From: Armillaria gallica
Lineage: Eukaryota; Basidiomycota; Agaricomycetes; Agaricales; Physalacriaceae
Length of the DNA: 64,000 bases
NCBI GenBank assembly: GCA_037576215.1
Contig: JBANDB010000007.1
Span: 1,457,001-1,521,000, forward strand
Direction of reading: 5' to 3'
This document shows, piece after piece, positions 11,234 through 22,351 of this stretch. Position 1 is the first letter of the stretch. Each line of letters begins with the position of its first letter. The position numbers and the translations under genes were made by a program. The notes below the pieces were generated by a model. The model saw only the letters and a program-made list of their open reading frames with translations, did not search any database and had not been told where the DNA came from.

Positions 11234-12321
11234 ATGGCGAACTTTCAGTCTCTGTACGCCAAAGACTTCATTATGTCCCGAATTCTCTACTAATTACATT
11301 TCAACAGGCCCGTGGAACTCCAGCAAGCTATCATTAATTCCATAGAAGTTCCTGACATGTTACGCTTCACCGCTACATCCTGTGATACTTTCAACCTAAC
11401 ATATGACACAATCTACCATGCGTTCTCAGTTCAAAAGGCTCTTAATCACTTTTTCCCTGGAGATCAGTTCCAACGAATCCGAGAAGCACAAAAAAAGACT
11501 GGCACACTATTTTCAGGATCGCAAGGATTCGGGGTTTTTGTCCAGCAAAAGTTTCCGCATAGCAATCTTGACATATACATTCACAAAGATAAAGAAAGTG
11601 TCTTTCTTTCAGCCATAAAGGCTTTAGGGTACAGATCGCACACATGCATCCGTCCATCAAAGCTCGAGGTTAGTGCCGAAGAAGCCGAAGCTAATGAGAT
11701 GGGTCCAAAAGATCATATTTTCTTTTGCAGTCACTATCTCGATATGGCTATCGCTGACATTAACGAATTCCGAAACTGCCGTGGAGATATGATTCAAGTG
11801 ATTAGTACCATAGGGCCCCCCATGGACATGATATTTGGCTTCCATTCTTGTATGTTTTGCACAGCTGTTTCCTAACCAATTAACTGATTGATTGTAGCAT
11901 GCGTTATGAATGTTATCGGCTGTGATTTTGCATACTGCCTTTATCCTCGTGCTACCATCGAGTACGGCGTTTCAATCAGACGTACGGGAACCGACAATAA
12001 TTCATTTCGTGCATGCATGAAGTACGCGGAACATGAGTGGATGTGCTTGAACCGAGATACATCCATGCCATCATTGGTGATCGGTTCTGCTGGACGATTC
12101 CCATCGATTACAAGGTCTCTACGGACAATTTTGCTGAATATCAAACTCGGCATTCGAAAGGCAAACTGACCGGCCACAGCTGGAAGCTGAATTTCGCACC
12201 AAAACCCAACAATGGTTTTTACCTCGTATACGGATGGCTTTGGTTGCCGGAGTTCCAACAATCATATTGTGTAACTGATAAGGTCATGTATCGGTTGCAA
12301 CCTCACATGTTAACTTGGTGA
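11234..12321 (+). pseudogene. Nucleotidyltransferase-like Agaricomycete family protein, one frameshift
   Basis: Exon 1 (11234-11253) joins at 11308 through TACATTTCAACAG, and the second intron (11850-11897) joins GFHS to SCVMNVIGCDFAYC in phase. The N-terminal half has GSQGFGVFVQ followed about 10 residues on by SNLDIYIH. This resembles the GS..(S)DLDI signature of minimal nucleotidyltransferases, though one acidic position is Asn here. The later part has GDRFCWTIPIDYKVS in a frame shifted by one relative to KYAEHEWMCLN, so a 1-nt indel near 12045 breaks the gene. I recall similar proteins as uncharacterised Agaricomycete families, and the enzyme link is inference. It begins about 190 bp after the broken end of repeat module B. 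Confidence 0.5.
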
Positions 12322-12667
12322 GTTACAGAGAACACAGAGAATGAGAAATCTAACACGTTGAAAGGTCTGAATCAGAATTTATATCTTTCGTGGAGGCTGT
12401 GCTTTTGAAGGACTAATGTATGATTATCATTCTCGTTCATTCTCATAACTTTTTTTCTTTTACCTGTTCAGTTATTTATGAATTTTTACAAATGTATTAC
12501 TCATGCTGGCGCTTTTCTGAAAATGTACTATTTTTGCCCGTTGAGATGCTCATCCCTAATATAGATCATTACAAATCATGACTGCTATATAAGTGTCACA
12601 ATGATCACCTATAAATAAGAGAGGTGCCTGTATTTCGGAAGTATCACAACACTTACGTCGACTCAAA
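12322..12667. other. AT-rich intergenic spacer
   Basis: It separates two plus-strand genes. TGCTATATAAGTGTC near 12582 is a plausible TATA box about 80 bp upstream of the ATG at 12668. Nothing else is seen. Confidence 0.4.
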
Positions 12668-13804
12668 ATGTCTTTCCAAACATACAAGGCTAGTAATGCA
12701 ATTCGGGCTGCAATGGCAGATGAACAATTTAGTGAGCAATCATTTTGAATTTGTTAGAATGTCTGACTACAATAATGTGCAGAACAAATGTACAAAGATA
12801 CAATCAAGCCTCTCACGGGAAAGCCTGGATGCATTACAAGTTATACATCAACTCAAAGTATTCTTGAATCTCTAGAGGTTGATGGGGGCAGTTCGGATGC
12901 CTTCACTTTCATCGCCAATCATGAAACAGGTGAAGAAGTCTTCGAAGTGCACGGCGTGCTTTCTGAAGTCAAGCTTCCTCCAGTACTGAAGAACTCGAGG
13001 TCGGCCACTATAAAGTCAAGCGCTACTATGCTAATTTCATACAGAGTCCACGTCAATGACTTAATCCAAACGGTGAAAATCATAAGTATTGACGGCGATG
13101 AAGAGTTCAGAAAAGCGTGCATAGCTATTGCACGTTTGGTAGATCTTCTACAGCAATCAACTGCAACGACTATCAAAGTTCCTTATGGAATCAAGCAAGG
13201 AACTGCGTCAGAGCTGGTATTCGTAAATCGATTGTTGACACCAACACATTCGGCGTGTACAGAAGATGTCGTCACAATCCCAGAGAGTTACGATCCGAAC
13301 CATTGCCTAAAAGACGTGTTAGGCGAGAATAAATTCTTGTACATGCATGATAGTCAAGTAACTTTCAACAAACTACAAAGAGATGGGCATGACAAGTGCG
13401 CTGTTGTTCATAAAGTATGTCGCCTGAACTAATCATATCCTCAGTTCCAGGAGGATCAGTGGGATTAAGCCAGGAATTTTCCGGCTAGGACAGATCGTAT
13501 CAATTGGTGTATCCTTTCGACTAGTGAAGTCAAGGCAAAACAACCAGATGATGTTCCTAAGTCATCTAGATTCATTAACATTACTTTCCTGGGGAGTTCA
13601 AAAGGTGAGTGAAGAGCAGTTCTTAACGATTGTTGATGCGAAATTATATCAAATATTTTGGATGAACAACCTCGCATTAACCAACAACGTTCACTCCGTA
13701 AGCTCCCTACAAAAAGAAGGGCTTTTGTAATAACAGAAGAGCCGAAGGAGAAGGAAAAGGCTTTGGAAACAGAAGAACTGAACGATACTATGTCCATTGA
13801 TTAA
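12668..13804 (+). CDS. Hypothetical protein, 312 aa, four exons, intact
   Basis: Exons 12668-12731, 12783-13395, 13445-13604 and 13703-13804 join in phase with GTGAGC, GTGCGC and GTGAGT donors and AG acceptors, giving an uninterrupted protein from MSFQTYKASNAIRAAMADEQ to ELNDTMSID. The middle junction (HDNSRRISGIKPG) is needed to escape a stop in the straight frame. The segment GIKPGIFRLGQIVSIGVSF resembles a conserved block (..FRVGDIVE..SF..V) that I recall from uncharacterised Agaricomycete proteins. No known catalytic motif is present. The C-terminus is acidic and lysine-rich. A TATA-like box lies about 80 bp upstream. This is one of few intact genes in the left half. The function is unknown. 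Confidence 0.65.
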
Positions 13805-13949
13805 TACTAACGTTTGTCAATCCGTAACATTGTAGTGCACCGTCATTATTGTACGAACTGTACTAAACATTTATTGTGAAATGTAACAGTTATCCGACAC
13901 TTTGCTCGTACCATACGAAGCCGTCCCTGGACGCTGTGCAGATTCTTGG

Positions 13950-14800
13950 TGTCATGCCCCTACTATGTACCTACCCACCAATGTGTACGCTGTCCCACTG
14001 CAGAAACGCATCAACACATCAACCATCGATGAGCAGCAAGGGCATACCAAAGTTAAATCCTGACTGCCATAAATTGTCACACCCGTTCCGTACAAGAAGT
14101 GTTCCAAATCGAAGGGATCGATACTTAATGCTCATCATCCACCCAATCTGTTTATCCCCCAAAGTCGTATCAACATAGTTGACGTGAGACCATCGGTATA
14201 ACCATAATACTTATTGATCTCGGCGTAGGCTCCCCAAGTCCAGAACGTAGACCACGTCGCACCACTGAGAACGACATCAGTTATGGCAAGAGATCCCACC
14301 CAACGTGACCACACACCTATCCGTAGACCTGTAAATCTGCCCATCGGGCCACCACAAGTTGAGCTCAGCTACCATCAGTGTCCCGGGGTTCTTCACATCC
14401 ACCGCAAGCGCGCCAAAGCCAAACGAGAGATTGCTCCCAGAGACGGGGGTGATGTCCGTCCTTGTGGCATCGGCAATATCATACTTGTGCACCGTCCCGA
14501 GTGTACTGTCGTAGGGCCCTGTGCCATTGCTGTAGCTGACATACAAGAGTCCTTCAGCGGGTGAAAGAACGCCCTTGTAGGGGAAGTAGGTTTGCTGTTG
14601 GCCAGCGACGGCTGTCCCTTCAAGTGAATCCATTAGATTGGGGGCATACTGTAGATTGAGAAACTTACATGTGTAGCCAGCATTTTTGGATACGAAGATG
14701 TTGTCGGTGCCATTGCTTGCAACGCCGACAAAGACACGGGGCGTAGGGGAGCCGGATGGTCCCGAGGTGGAGTCAAATATTCCAGCCGCTGGTCCTTGAT
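13950..14800 (-). pseudogene. GH74 xyloglucanase fragment
   Basis: Spliced minus-strand reading gives RVFVGVASNGTDNIFVS, AVAGQQQTYFPYKGVLSP, VSYSNGTGPYDSTLGTV, FGFGALAVDVKNPGTLMV and WWPDGQIYRSTDSGATWS. This is the order and wording of fungal GH74 endo-xyloglucanases, which cut beta-1,4-glucan backbones of plant-cell-wall xyloglucan. Intron borders are still readable (for example GTGTGTGG..TTCTCAG before TGGTGCGACG). Downstream, YVDTTLGDKQIGWMM and IDPFDLEHFLYGTGVTIYG lie in frames shifted from each other, and the match ends near 13950. Only about a quarter of a usual 750-residue enzyme is present and both ends are missing. This is a decayed fragment; the family call is strong. Confidence 0.8.
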
Positions 14801-15471
14801 GATGATCCTATTGCTCGATGAAAGTCACAGGCCTAAGAAGACTGTCATCAATGCATCAACATTGGAGATGGACGACGGACAGTGGGCACGGTTATCATAG
14901 TCTGACACATCAGCAAAGTCAAGAAGGTAGTAACCTCAAGCGTCGCTATTATAGCCATTCCCCATGTAGATCCCCGGTTTGACCACCTCGTCTAGTTAAC
15001 AAAATTTCTCTTATCTCTCTGAAGGGCATGCACGACTTGCACTTTGTTGGCAAATCCCGTCGGATGTTTGACTATTGAAGAAAGAACAGCGAAATGGAGA
15101 GACACCGAGCTAGAGGTACCGACAATGGGGGTGGAGGCATCTCGATTTTTCTCATTTGAATATCAACGTGGTAGTCTGATTTGCGTGGCACGCAAAGAGA
15201 CAAGAACCAGGACAGGCATAGTCTTGAAGAGTGACGAGCTCGAGGATGGTAGTGGTAGCACGCGAAGGGCAGTCACGTGGATGAGCTGGACTATCTTCCT
15301 AACGCGTATGGCTTTTTCTCTAAGTGTTCGATCGTTAGCATGCATGTGGATTAGGATATTATTTAACTGGAATTATAACGCTCAGAAGATAGATCACTCA
15401 GAAGATGATACAAGTCTGAAGATAACGTAACATTTACATCATAGCAATAAGTGTAACAGAGAACAAAGTGT
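14801..15471. other. Spacer with one arm of a direct repeat
   Basis: No convincing gene is seen. A long open frame at 15044-15430 lacks any recognisable protein character. Positions about 15048-15085 carry GGCAAATCCCGTCGGATG and following bases that recur at 17151. Confidence 0.5.
15048..15085 (+). repeat. Direct repeat, left arm
   Basis: GGCAAATCCCGTCGGATG then TTTGACTA..GAAGAAAGA. The same string with few changes occurs at about 17151-17188, on the far side of the F-box gene. Confidence 0.7.
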
Positions 15472-17072
15472 TTAGAATAAATATCTGTCATCTTCTAGGA
15501 CTTCCAATCCATTATTGCATAAATCTTCCCACCTGTCTCTGCATGGCGATAGGCCATAAATAATGACTTCGTCTTCTAAAACAATGCACTTTATAGTTGC
15601 GCAAGTAGTACACATTGCGCATGCATACAACATGTCAATAAGCAAATATAGATCGTTGTCTTTGAGTGAACACATCCAAATAAAGGTAACATCCATGAGG
15701 GAAGGGCAAAGATGCAAATTGGAGCACATCTCTTCGAGTAAAATCGGGGTGAAATCATAAGAGGACAGATGCAGGATTTGATATTCGGCAAGGCTATCAG
15801 CATCAGGATCAGCTTGCGCTGACACTCTGGGAAACTGAAGGTCACCAGATCATCGATAATACAGGTGAATTCTGTGATACGTGTAATGGGTTGTCGGAGT
15901 TGAGGGAATTTCAGGGGAAATGAAAGATGCCCTTTGTATGCCAATCGTAAGACTGTCACATTGGGAACATCCAATTTGTTGAATGTTTCAGGTATCAATC
16001 CCAAGTTATGGTAATCCGATAAAGTGAGGCAAGAAATTGAAGGAAGGTGGATTATATCATCGTCATCTTCACATTCTTCATCGCAAAGAATTTCCACAGA
16101 TTTCAAGGCCAGCATCATTGGAAGAAGGTCAAAGATTTCTAGCCGCTGATCTAACAGATTAACTGAAAATGTTTTGACTTTGTTATACAAAGCGTCGGCG
16201 GAAAGCGAAAAACTTGCAAGTGGAAGAGGTGAAATAGAGAACTGGCATAAGTTTGGGGTGTAACGGAATGTCTCGATGACAACGTCGCCGTACGGATCCT
16301 CCTCATCCTCCAGATCCGTATCTGCGTATAGAGATTCTGCATATGGAGAATCTGTTATGGTAAGTCTCTGCAGGTTTTTTAGAGACCTTTTCGGGCATGT
16401 TTCCAAAACCTTGAACATGCTGGGACCAGCGTCAATGTATAGTGACTGCCATCTGGTCATGGACGAGAGAACGCAAGAAAGCACACAGTTTGACTGTGGA
16501 AGTGTACGAGGACCACAAATGAAAATGTCAAGAAGATGATCTCCGCTCCTGTCTAGACGTTCGGTAAGTAAACGTTGAGCGCGTCGTAAATGCCGCTTTA
16601 AGTATATGTCCTCGTCGAAGTCGAGGTTTATATCAGACCACAGCGATGGTGTCGTCAATACGAGTGCTCTCCATCTTTGACAAACTCGGAAACATGCCCA
16701 CAGACCTGTGTCCATCGAAATGGAGGATTCCTTCCCAGAAACCACGACAGCGGTGAACACCTCTAACACGACGTTGTCGGGTACGTAACGGATGGGGTGC
16801 AAAATCGATTTCAAGTCAATGAGGTGATTCTGTGTGTTCGTCTTCTCTATAGAGAGGAATGATTCTTTATTCCCTTTCAATGAATATTTGTAATTGAGCG
16901 CAAGGAGGAAACGTTCATATTCTTGTATTCTTCTGAGGATAACGACCCTGATGTGGTCAGAAGGCAGAAAGTTATGAGTCAACATCATAGTGATATCCAA
17001 AGAGGGGGAGGAGGGTGTTGATATTTCTTCAAGAACGAGTTCATTGGTAAATGATGTATTGTAGGGCTCCAT
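15472..17072 (-). pseudogene. F-box/LRR-type protein with a 3' frameshift
   Basis: A long single-exon frame starts at 17072 (MEPYNTSFTNELVLEEISTP). It contains the usual Agaricomycete N-terminal layout: LPSDHIRVVILRRIQEYERFL, then LHPIRYVPDNVVLEVFTAVV (the F-box-like segment, residues about 90-140), WRALVLTTPSLWSDINLDF, and a leucine-rich remainder. Near 15830 the plausible sequence moves to another frame: the first frame reads Cys-rich QRKLILMLIALPNIKSC, while the next frame reads ADSLAEYQILHLSSYDFTPI to EVLEDDRYLF and ends at 15472. A single-base indel beside CCC would explain this. Without the shift the product would be 493 residues with an unnatural tail. The role would be SCF substrate binding. 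The gene is bracketed by direct repeats at about 15048 and 17151. Confidence 0.7.
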
Positions 17073-17150
17073 GTCGTATGGTTGATTCCTAGAAAACCTG
17101 TATCAATAAATATTTATACAATATTATGACTATGACTTGCCCTTGGTTCG

Positions 17151-17188
17151 CAAATCCCATCGGATGTTTGACTAGGGAAGAAAGACCA
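17151..17188 (+). repeat. Direct repeat, right arm
   Basis: CGCAAATCCCATCGGATG then TTTGACTA..GAAGAAAGA. It matches the left arm at about 15048 in the same orientation. Confidence 0.7.
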
Positions 17189-17833
17189 CGAAAACGAGGC
17201 CAAATGAAGGTGTCGTCGCAGAATTACGTGAAGCGCGACGTCTGTGCCCTTGACACGCATACCAATATAAACGGTTACTTGTAAGATGTCCTTTTTAGAC
17301 TTTTAGAATGTTATCAGCGAGACAATGAGTGACGAAGCAACAGATAGAGAACGACATTGCTAACAGTGAAGATGGCCCTAAAGTCTGCACCGTCGGAGAT
17401 TTCGGGCCTATTAACCGAGCGTCTCGATTTCTTCTTTTCAGATCGACCCAGTTGGACTTACACTTGCTACTTTAACTTTCGTCTGACTGTACTCCTTAAA
17501 AACGTACAAGGCAATGGCCACTACCGGTTTTGGTGATTCAAGTTTTGAGCTGTGGCTGTGGAAGCATGACAACTTTACAGTGCATACTCAGGACGGTTCC
17601 GTCAGTACTCCTTTTCACCTCCTACAGGATCCTGGGTAGCACATGCATGCGTGCAATGAGCTAGATGCAGAGAAATGTCTAGCACTGACGCGATGATCAT
17701 CATTGGAGAGACGCTCAGTGTCGAGTTTGTTTCCAACGAAGAAGAGAATAAGCACATTGCGGATTCTTGCTGTCGGTGAGTGGCCAGGTACTCACTTCAT
17801 GCTACCTTAACGTATTAACAATGAATTTTAGAT
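17189..17833. other. Stretch with a short ORF only
   Basis: From 17515 a short frame reads MATTGFGDSSFELWLWKHDN and stops after about 41 codons. It could be the first exon of a lost gene, but no continuation was found. Confidence 0.35.
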
Positions 17834-18439
17834 AACGCACAAACATCTTCGCTGACACTCCTGCCTACACCAGCACCCTAACATGATCCAGGTCCTACCT
17901 CCCACCTCGATGACTGGTGGCACCAAGAGACCGCCATCGCCAGAGCACAGTGAACCTCGGGATGGTAGAAGTGGCAATTATGATCATTCGCACAAGCGTA
18001 CTCGTCCCAATTTTCCACCACTGCAGTCATTAGGAAGAGAGCGATGGGACACGCCTCGAGATGGTTCTTTGTCCTCAAGAGGACAACGAGATAACCTGAC
18101 CCCGTCCCTGAGGAAAGGCAGCGATCGCCTGTCACTGATGCTCCCTCCAGCAATATTGTCCTTCCTAGGCTTGCTTCCCGCTGCCTCCGGGTTTGATGGG
18201 CCGGTTTTCCGTACCAAGGAATTAGTGAATCTTCTGCGTAATGCTGTCATTCCAACCTCGAGTTCGTCTAGGACAAGGTCACCGCCACCGCCGCCTATCC
18301 CTCCTCAAGGAGGTAAGTTCGATTACTGATGGGGTCATACGAGGTACTGATGAAAGGTGTTTCAGGAGGTTGGCTGCAACCAGATTATCGCCTATACCAT
18401 GGACTGGGTGGAGGATATAGAGGAGGAGGAAGGTACTGA
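17834..18439 (+). pseudogene. C-terminal fragment of an Rna14-like mRNA 3'-end processing factor
   Basis: The reading from 17883 has a basic, disordered stretch (KRPPSPEHSEPRDGRSG, HKRTRPNFPPL), then LPPAILSFLGLLPAASGFDG, PVFRTKELVNLLRNAVIP and SRTRSPPPPPIPPQGG. A 53-nt intron (18313-18365) joins it in phase to GWLQPDYRLYHGLGGGY and a Gly/Arg tail ending RY. I know this layout as the extreme C-terminus of fungal Rna14 (cleavage and polyadenylation factor IA), the part that contacts Rna15. The large HAT-repeat body is absent upstream, so this is a captured or duplicated 3' end, not a working gene. The start is not meaningful. The splice sites remain intact, which suggests recent capture or selection on something else. 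Confidence 0.7.
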
Positions 18440-19013
18440 TAATGATCGCAGCTAACCTAGGGATGCCCATCTCACCACGGATACGGTTATCGTACCGTCA
18501 GGGTCTTGGAATGCTGGTGTACGGTACGGGTGTTCCATAGAACACATAGTGGTTATGGCCGTAAATACAGTGTAGAGTACGCTGGACTACCAACTGCTAA
18601 GATCGATTACTTTTTGGGATGGAAAATGGTATTCTGAAAATGTTTTGACTTTCATTTCCCTTGGTGTGCCACAAGGATGTGATATGGAAACGTGATGAAA
18701 CACTTGTGCTATCTCCGCTACCTTGGTAGTGGGTTATGGGTATGTCCCTATTGTGCTTCTGTTTGGTGCTAAAAAGCTATCTGCCAGCCAGCTCCTGTGC
18801 CCCCTATTAAAGTTGTGGCATGGAAATAATTTACCTTTATTGTATTATCGTTCCTGCAATGTTCCTGTAGTAGTGGCCGCTCAAGAGCACGACTCAATAT
18901 ATGTGAATTGTATTACATGGCTTGACATCACTTCTCAAAGGAAGATCCGATGGTGTTAATTTGATCGATCTACAGATGATGATTCAATATGATTTTTTTC
19001 CTGTCAGAATACT
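18440..19013. other. Spacer without a recognised gene
   Basis: Short frames only (for example 18723-18959), none with protein-like features. Nothing was assigned. Confidence 0.4.
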
Positions 19014-20096
19014 TTGGGAAGAGTCCAGATGATGGGCCCCATTTATCCTGAGATATATCGATGCCCTTCAGCCGTCAATGCAAATGGTAATATTGAGGCA
19101 GAGCGATGTCTTATAAGGAGCGTTCACCATATCAATCCTTTCAACATGGCATCAACTGATACTATTGAGCAGGTAGGTGATACATCATCCTGCAACTTCT
19201 TCTGGGCTGATGAATATATGGCGCTTCCCAGCTAGTATCGAATCTGACTGCAAAACTTCATGGCGTGGATGTGCCCGATATACCAGCAGAACTTGGGGCC
19301 TTATTGAATGAGGTCAGGAAATGGATGCATCAGCAACAGAGAGTGGGTGACACTTATCTAACAAAGTTTTTATGGGTCCTGGCCAACTCTGCCCTCAATT
19401 CCAGCAGTTTGCTGAGGTTTGTGAGGAATGTTTATGAGGGACAATAAGGGCGCTCAAGCTGACCGAGGATCAGGATGTCGAGAGGAATTTCTCAGATTGG
19501 TGAGTGTGTTATTGATGATTTATACAAATGCTCATCCGTGAAGCTCTTGCAATACTGTCGCAGGCCGGATCAAGCCCGTCGGGAGGCAGACTTGAGAGCA
19601 TACCAATCGCTTGTGGGTAGCGCTCAAGCCAGTATCAGTTTGCACGTCCAGAATTCCCAACATTGGCATCATAGATGACTGAATGTTATTTCTTAAGGAA
19701 TGGAAGCCTGTGCAGAACGAGCTGACTTGTCCTCTCTGCTTCCGGAAATTATGGTGAGAGATCATGTAAGAGTCCTTTTCTTCACATTCACACTGCTTTA
19801 TCTGATAACGGACACGTCGAACTAGTTTGGTCCCATGTGGTCATGCTGTCTGCACCTCGTGTACATATGAATCTTTCAAAAAAATCAAGGACATTGATGA
19901 AAACCCACACTTCATGTGCCTGACCTGTGGATCTATGGTCTCCTGCCGGCCCTTGCAAGCTCATACAGTCGAAAGCATTGTCAAGGAGCTATCCCAGAAG
20001 GATGATGACGAACGAGTATGCTGTGAAGAGGCTGGTCGACAGTGTGGATATGTAGGTGAAGAAGATTGGAATGAGATATTTGGTTCAGAGGAGTAA
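19014..20096 (+). pseudogene. RING-finger protein with an in-frame TGA
   Basis: Exon fragments join in phase. MMGPIYPEIYRCPSAVNANG to DTIEQ joins LVSNLTAKLHGVDVPDIPAE. A RING exon LTCPLCFRKL then splices to LVPCGHAVCTSC, and C-x2-C follows at FMCLTCG, giving C3HC4 spacing. RING fingers bind two zinc ions and recruit E2 ubiquitin-conjugating enzymes. The C-terminus ends EEDWNEIFGSEE, comparable to INQASWSDLFP of the intact RING gene at 56-57 kb. Upstream of the RING, FAEVCEECL is followed by TGA and then GTIRALKLTEDQDVERNF in the same frame, again consistent with CGA to TGA. The start is uncertain. It is one of several RING relics in the window. Confidence 0.65.
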
Positions 20097-20497
20097 CGGC
20101 TCCCACGGAGTAAAAAGGCAACATAGATACAAGTTGGCTGAGAGAGAACTGCGACATCGAAGTTTCGTCTGAAAGCACTGTCGAGTGTTCAATATTTGGG
20201 GTCTGAAAATAAAGAAAGACTGAGAAGTTGAAAGCCACAAAAAGCATGAAACATACAGTCTGAAAACATAATGTCATAGACATTCCTTAGGAAAGGGTCT
20301 GATTGGAATGGGAAGTTGGGTTGATGAATGGCGAAGGCAGAATGGAGTAGCCTTTACTCTGAACCTCCTGTGAGTTTAAAACCGAATTTATTGATAGTAT
20401 ACTAGTGTACACGAAGAGATTGTACGTAGCGTAGGCCAACAACGCGTCATCCCATAGTATAGTACTTTATTCGTTCAGATACATTACACACGCATAT

Positions 20498-21002
20498 TCA
20501 TGCAGCCCCCCTGAACAGCTCCCTACAGAGTGAAGAAATTCATTAATGTGAATTTCAGGGTAAGGCACGAGGAAACCACTTACAACTTGTCCCCAAAATA
20601 GATGTGGTCGCCGCGATTGTAGAATACCCTAGGTGATAGAACCCTTCCCAACACAATCTGGCATCGATCAAGAGCGATATCGATTAGCTCATGAGGGATC
20701 CAAGAGTCGGAACTTTGAGTTCTGCTGAAGTGAATGGACCTGAGCAATACACAGTCCGCATCGTATAGCTTGAGAGTTTTGTGCGGATGTTCATCGGTGG
20801 CTTGGAGATAGCTAGAAACAGGTGAGACATCCACAAGGAGGTGCTCACAAACTTACTGGACAGAGAGATACCCATTGCGACCATTCAGCGCCTGATACAG
20901 CTGGGGACTGAGAGCAGTAAGACATGCGAGAATGTCAGTGAGGACATCAGCGGTCCAAATGACAAGCTCGCTCTCGTGGACGGCGATGTGAATCTTTGCC
21001 AT
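20498..21002 (-). CDS. Small hypothetical protein, about 131 aa, three exons, intact
   Basis: ATG at 21002 (MAKIHIAVHESELVIW). Introns at 20812-20856 (45 nt) and 20523-20583 (61 nt) have GTAAGT donors and TAG acceptors, and the frame is open through FYNRGDHIYFGDKL to ELFRGAA at 20498. No known domain, signal peptide or membrane span is seen. The ATG lies about 110 bp from a clear TATA box (rc TTATAAAAT at 21110-21118) inside a segment shared with repeat copy D, so the repeat module seems to provide the promoter. In D the same promoter segment faces an unrelated small gene (34554-34824). Function unknown. Confidence 0.6.
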
Positions 21003-21109
21003 TGAAAACCTATAACAAGATGATTAGCATCCATCCGTCGCGGGAGAGGACACTCACTTTGAGTAGAATAACCAAAGAGGTTGAGAGATTGATCGGGCCG
21101 GAAGTCGGG

Positions 21110-21118
21110 ATTTTATAA
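21110..21118 (-). promoter_or_regulatory. TATA box at the outer edge of repeat copy C
   Basis: The minus strand reads TCTTATAAAATCCCGACTTC. The matching stretch in copy D is TCCTATAAAATCCCGACTTC (34481-34500). The preceding GC-rich CAAGCGCCCACCCGG is shared too. Confidence 0.6.
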
Positions 21119-21997
21119 GACCCGGACTGGATGCCGGGTGGGCGCTTGAACCTCAAATGGTATCTGGGCACTTAAAAGAGCGGAGGCTTGAAGATTCGCC
21201 TATCGCCTGCGCATTTGGGCTAGAAAAAGGGTAACAGGGTCTATATTTTTCCGGAAGGAGGAAGGCAACAATCGATAGGATACAATCAAACGACGAAGAG
21301 GGCAACGTTGAAGGCAAAATCCTGCAATTGGTACTAGAACAGAATGGAGATATCATGCTGTTGCTAACACGTTCCATTGTGAACGCGATGCTAGATGAAC
21401 TACAATGCCATTATCAGTTTTGGACTACTTAGCTATAGCCAAAACAATACGTACTTACATCTGTTCGTCTCGAACATTTCTCTAAACAAACAATATCTTG
21501 AACTGCAGAATTAGCCTAGCCATCACGGAGCAAAACAAAGATGGACGAGTACAAGAGGACATTCGTGTAAGATCGCATTAGGCGCGAAAGACTGGGCCAA
21601 GCCATCTGACTGAAAGAGCGTCAGACAACCAATACCTTGATGATGGAGGAACACGTCGCACAGGTATCTTCACAGGAGAAAGCTTCTTACGCCGAAATGA
21701 CTTCAAGGCACATCATTCCCACACATTACTGTTGGGAAGAAAGAAATGGAAAACCAAGGTCACAGTGGTGATGGCGGTAGTGGATCAAAGTCCCAAACAG
21801 GATTTTTGTAAGTAGCCGACCACTGACAGGCACAGCCTCCTGTCAATCTCTCTCCCTCAGGCTTCTGCTTCCTTTAGCTCGACAGTAATGTCTAGCTTAG
21901 ACCTGCTTAGACATTGTCAGCAGAGGCGCGCACTCATCGGACTATATAAACATGTCTGACCCTGTGCTCTCTGGATCTAATCTCCTTGATTCTTTTT

Positions 21998-22351
21998 TCA
22001 CCGTTCTTGGTATAGACTGACCGTTCCAGGTATGATTGTGAATGTATTGCATCTGGGTTCATGCAGATTCTCTTTACAGCCCTGTAGCATTATTTGTGCC
22101 GTTAACACACGACCAACAAAGTCTATATCATCAGGATCAGAACATGCGCAGCCTTCACCACCAAAGGTATATGCCCTTCCAAACTTCTCGTGAACACGCA
22201 AACACACAAACGGCATGCGTCCGTTCGGTAAGGGTTCTCTGTCATTGCAAATCACCTTTGAGTATCTGACCAACGCTTCTCCACATTCAGGGTCAACAAA
22301 CCATATCCCCTTGTCAGGTCATGGTATACTGGGCATGTTTTCAGCGAACAT
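21998..22351 (-). pseudogene. Recurring ORF of the repeat module, copy C
   Basis: Same protein as 10268-10621. TGA stands at codon 11 (CCA TGA CCT), after which the frame is open to the end (VRYSKVICNDREPLPNGRMP to FTIIPGTVSLYQER). A shorter product from the internal GTG or ATG codons is possible but not supported. Confidence 0.6.

Noticed and set aside
15044..15430. 128-codon ORF before the F-box gene
   Set aside because: No protein-like features, and it starts inside the direct repeat arm.
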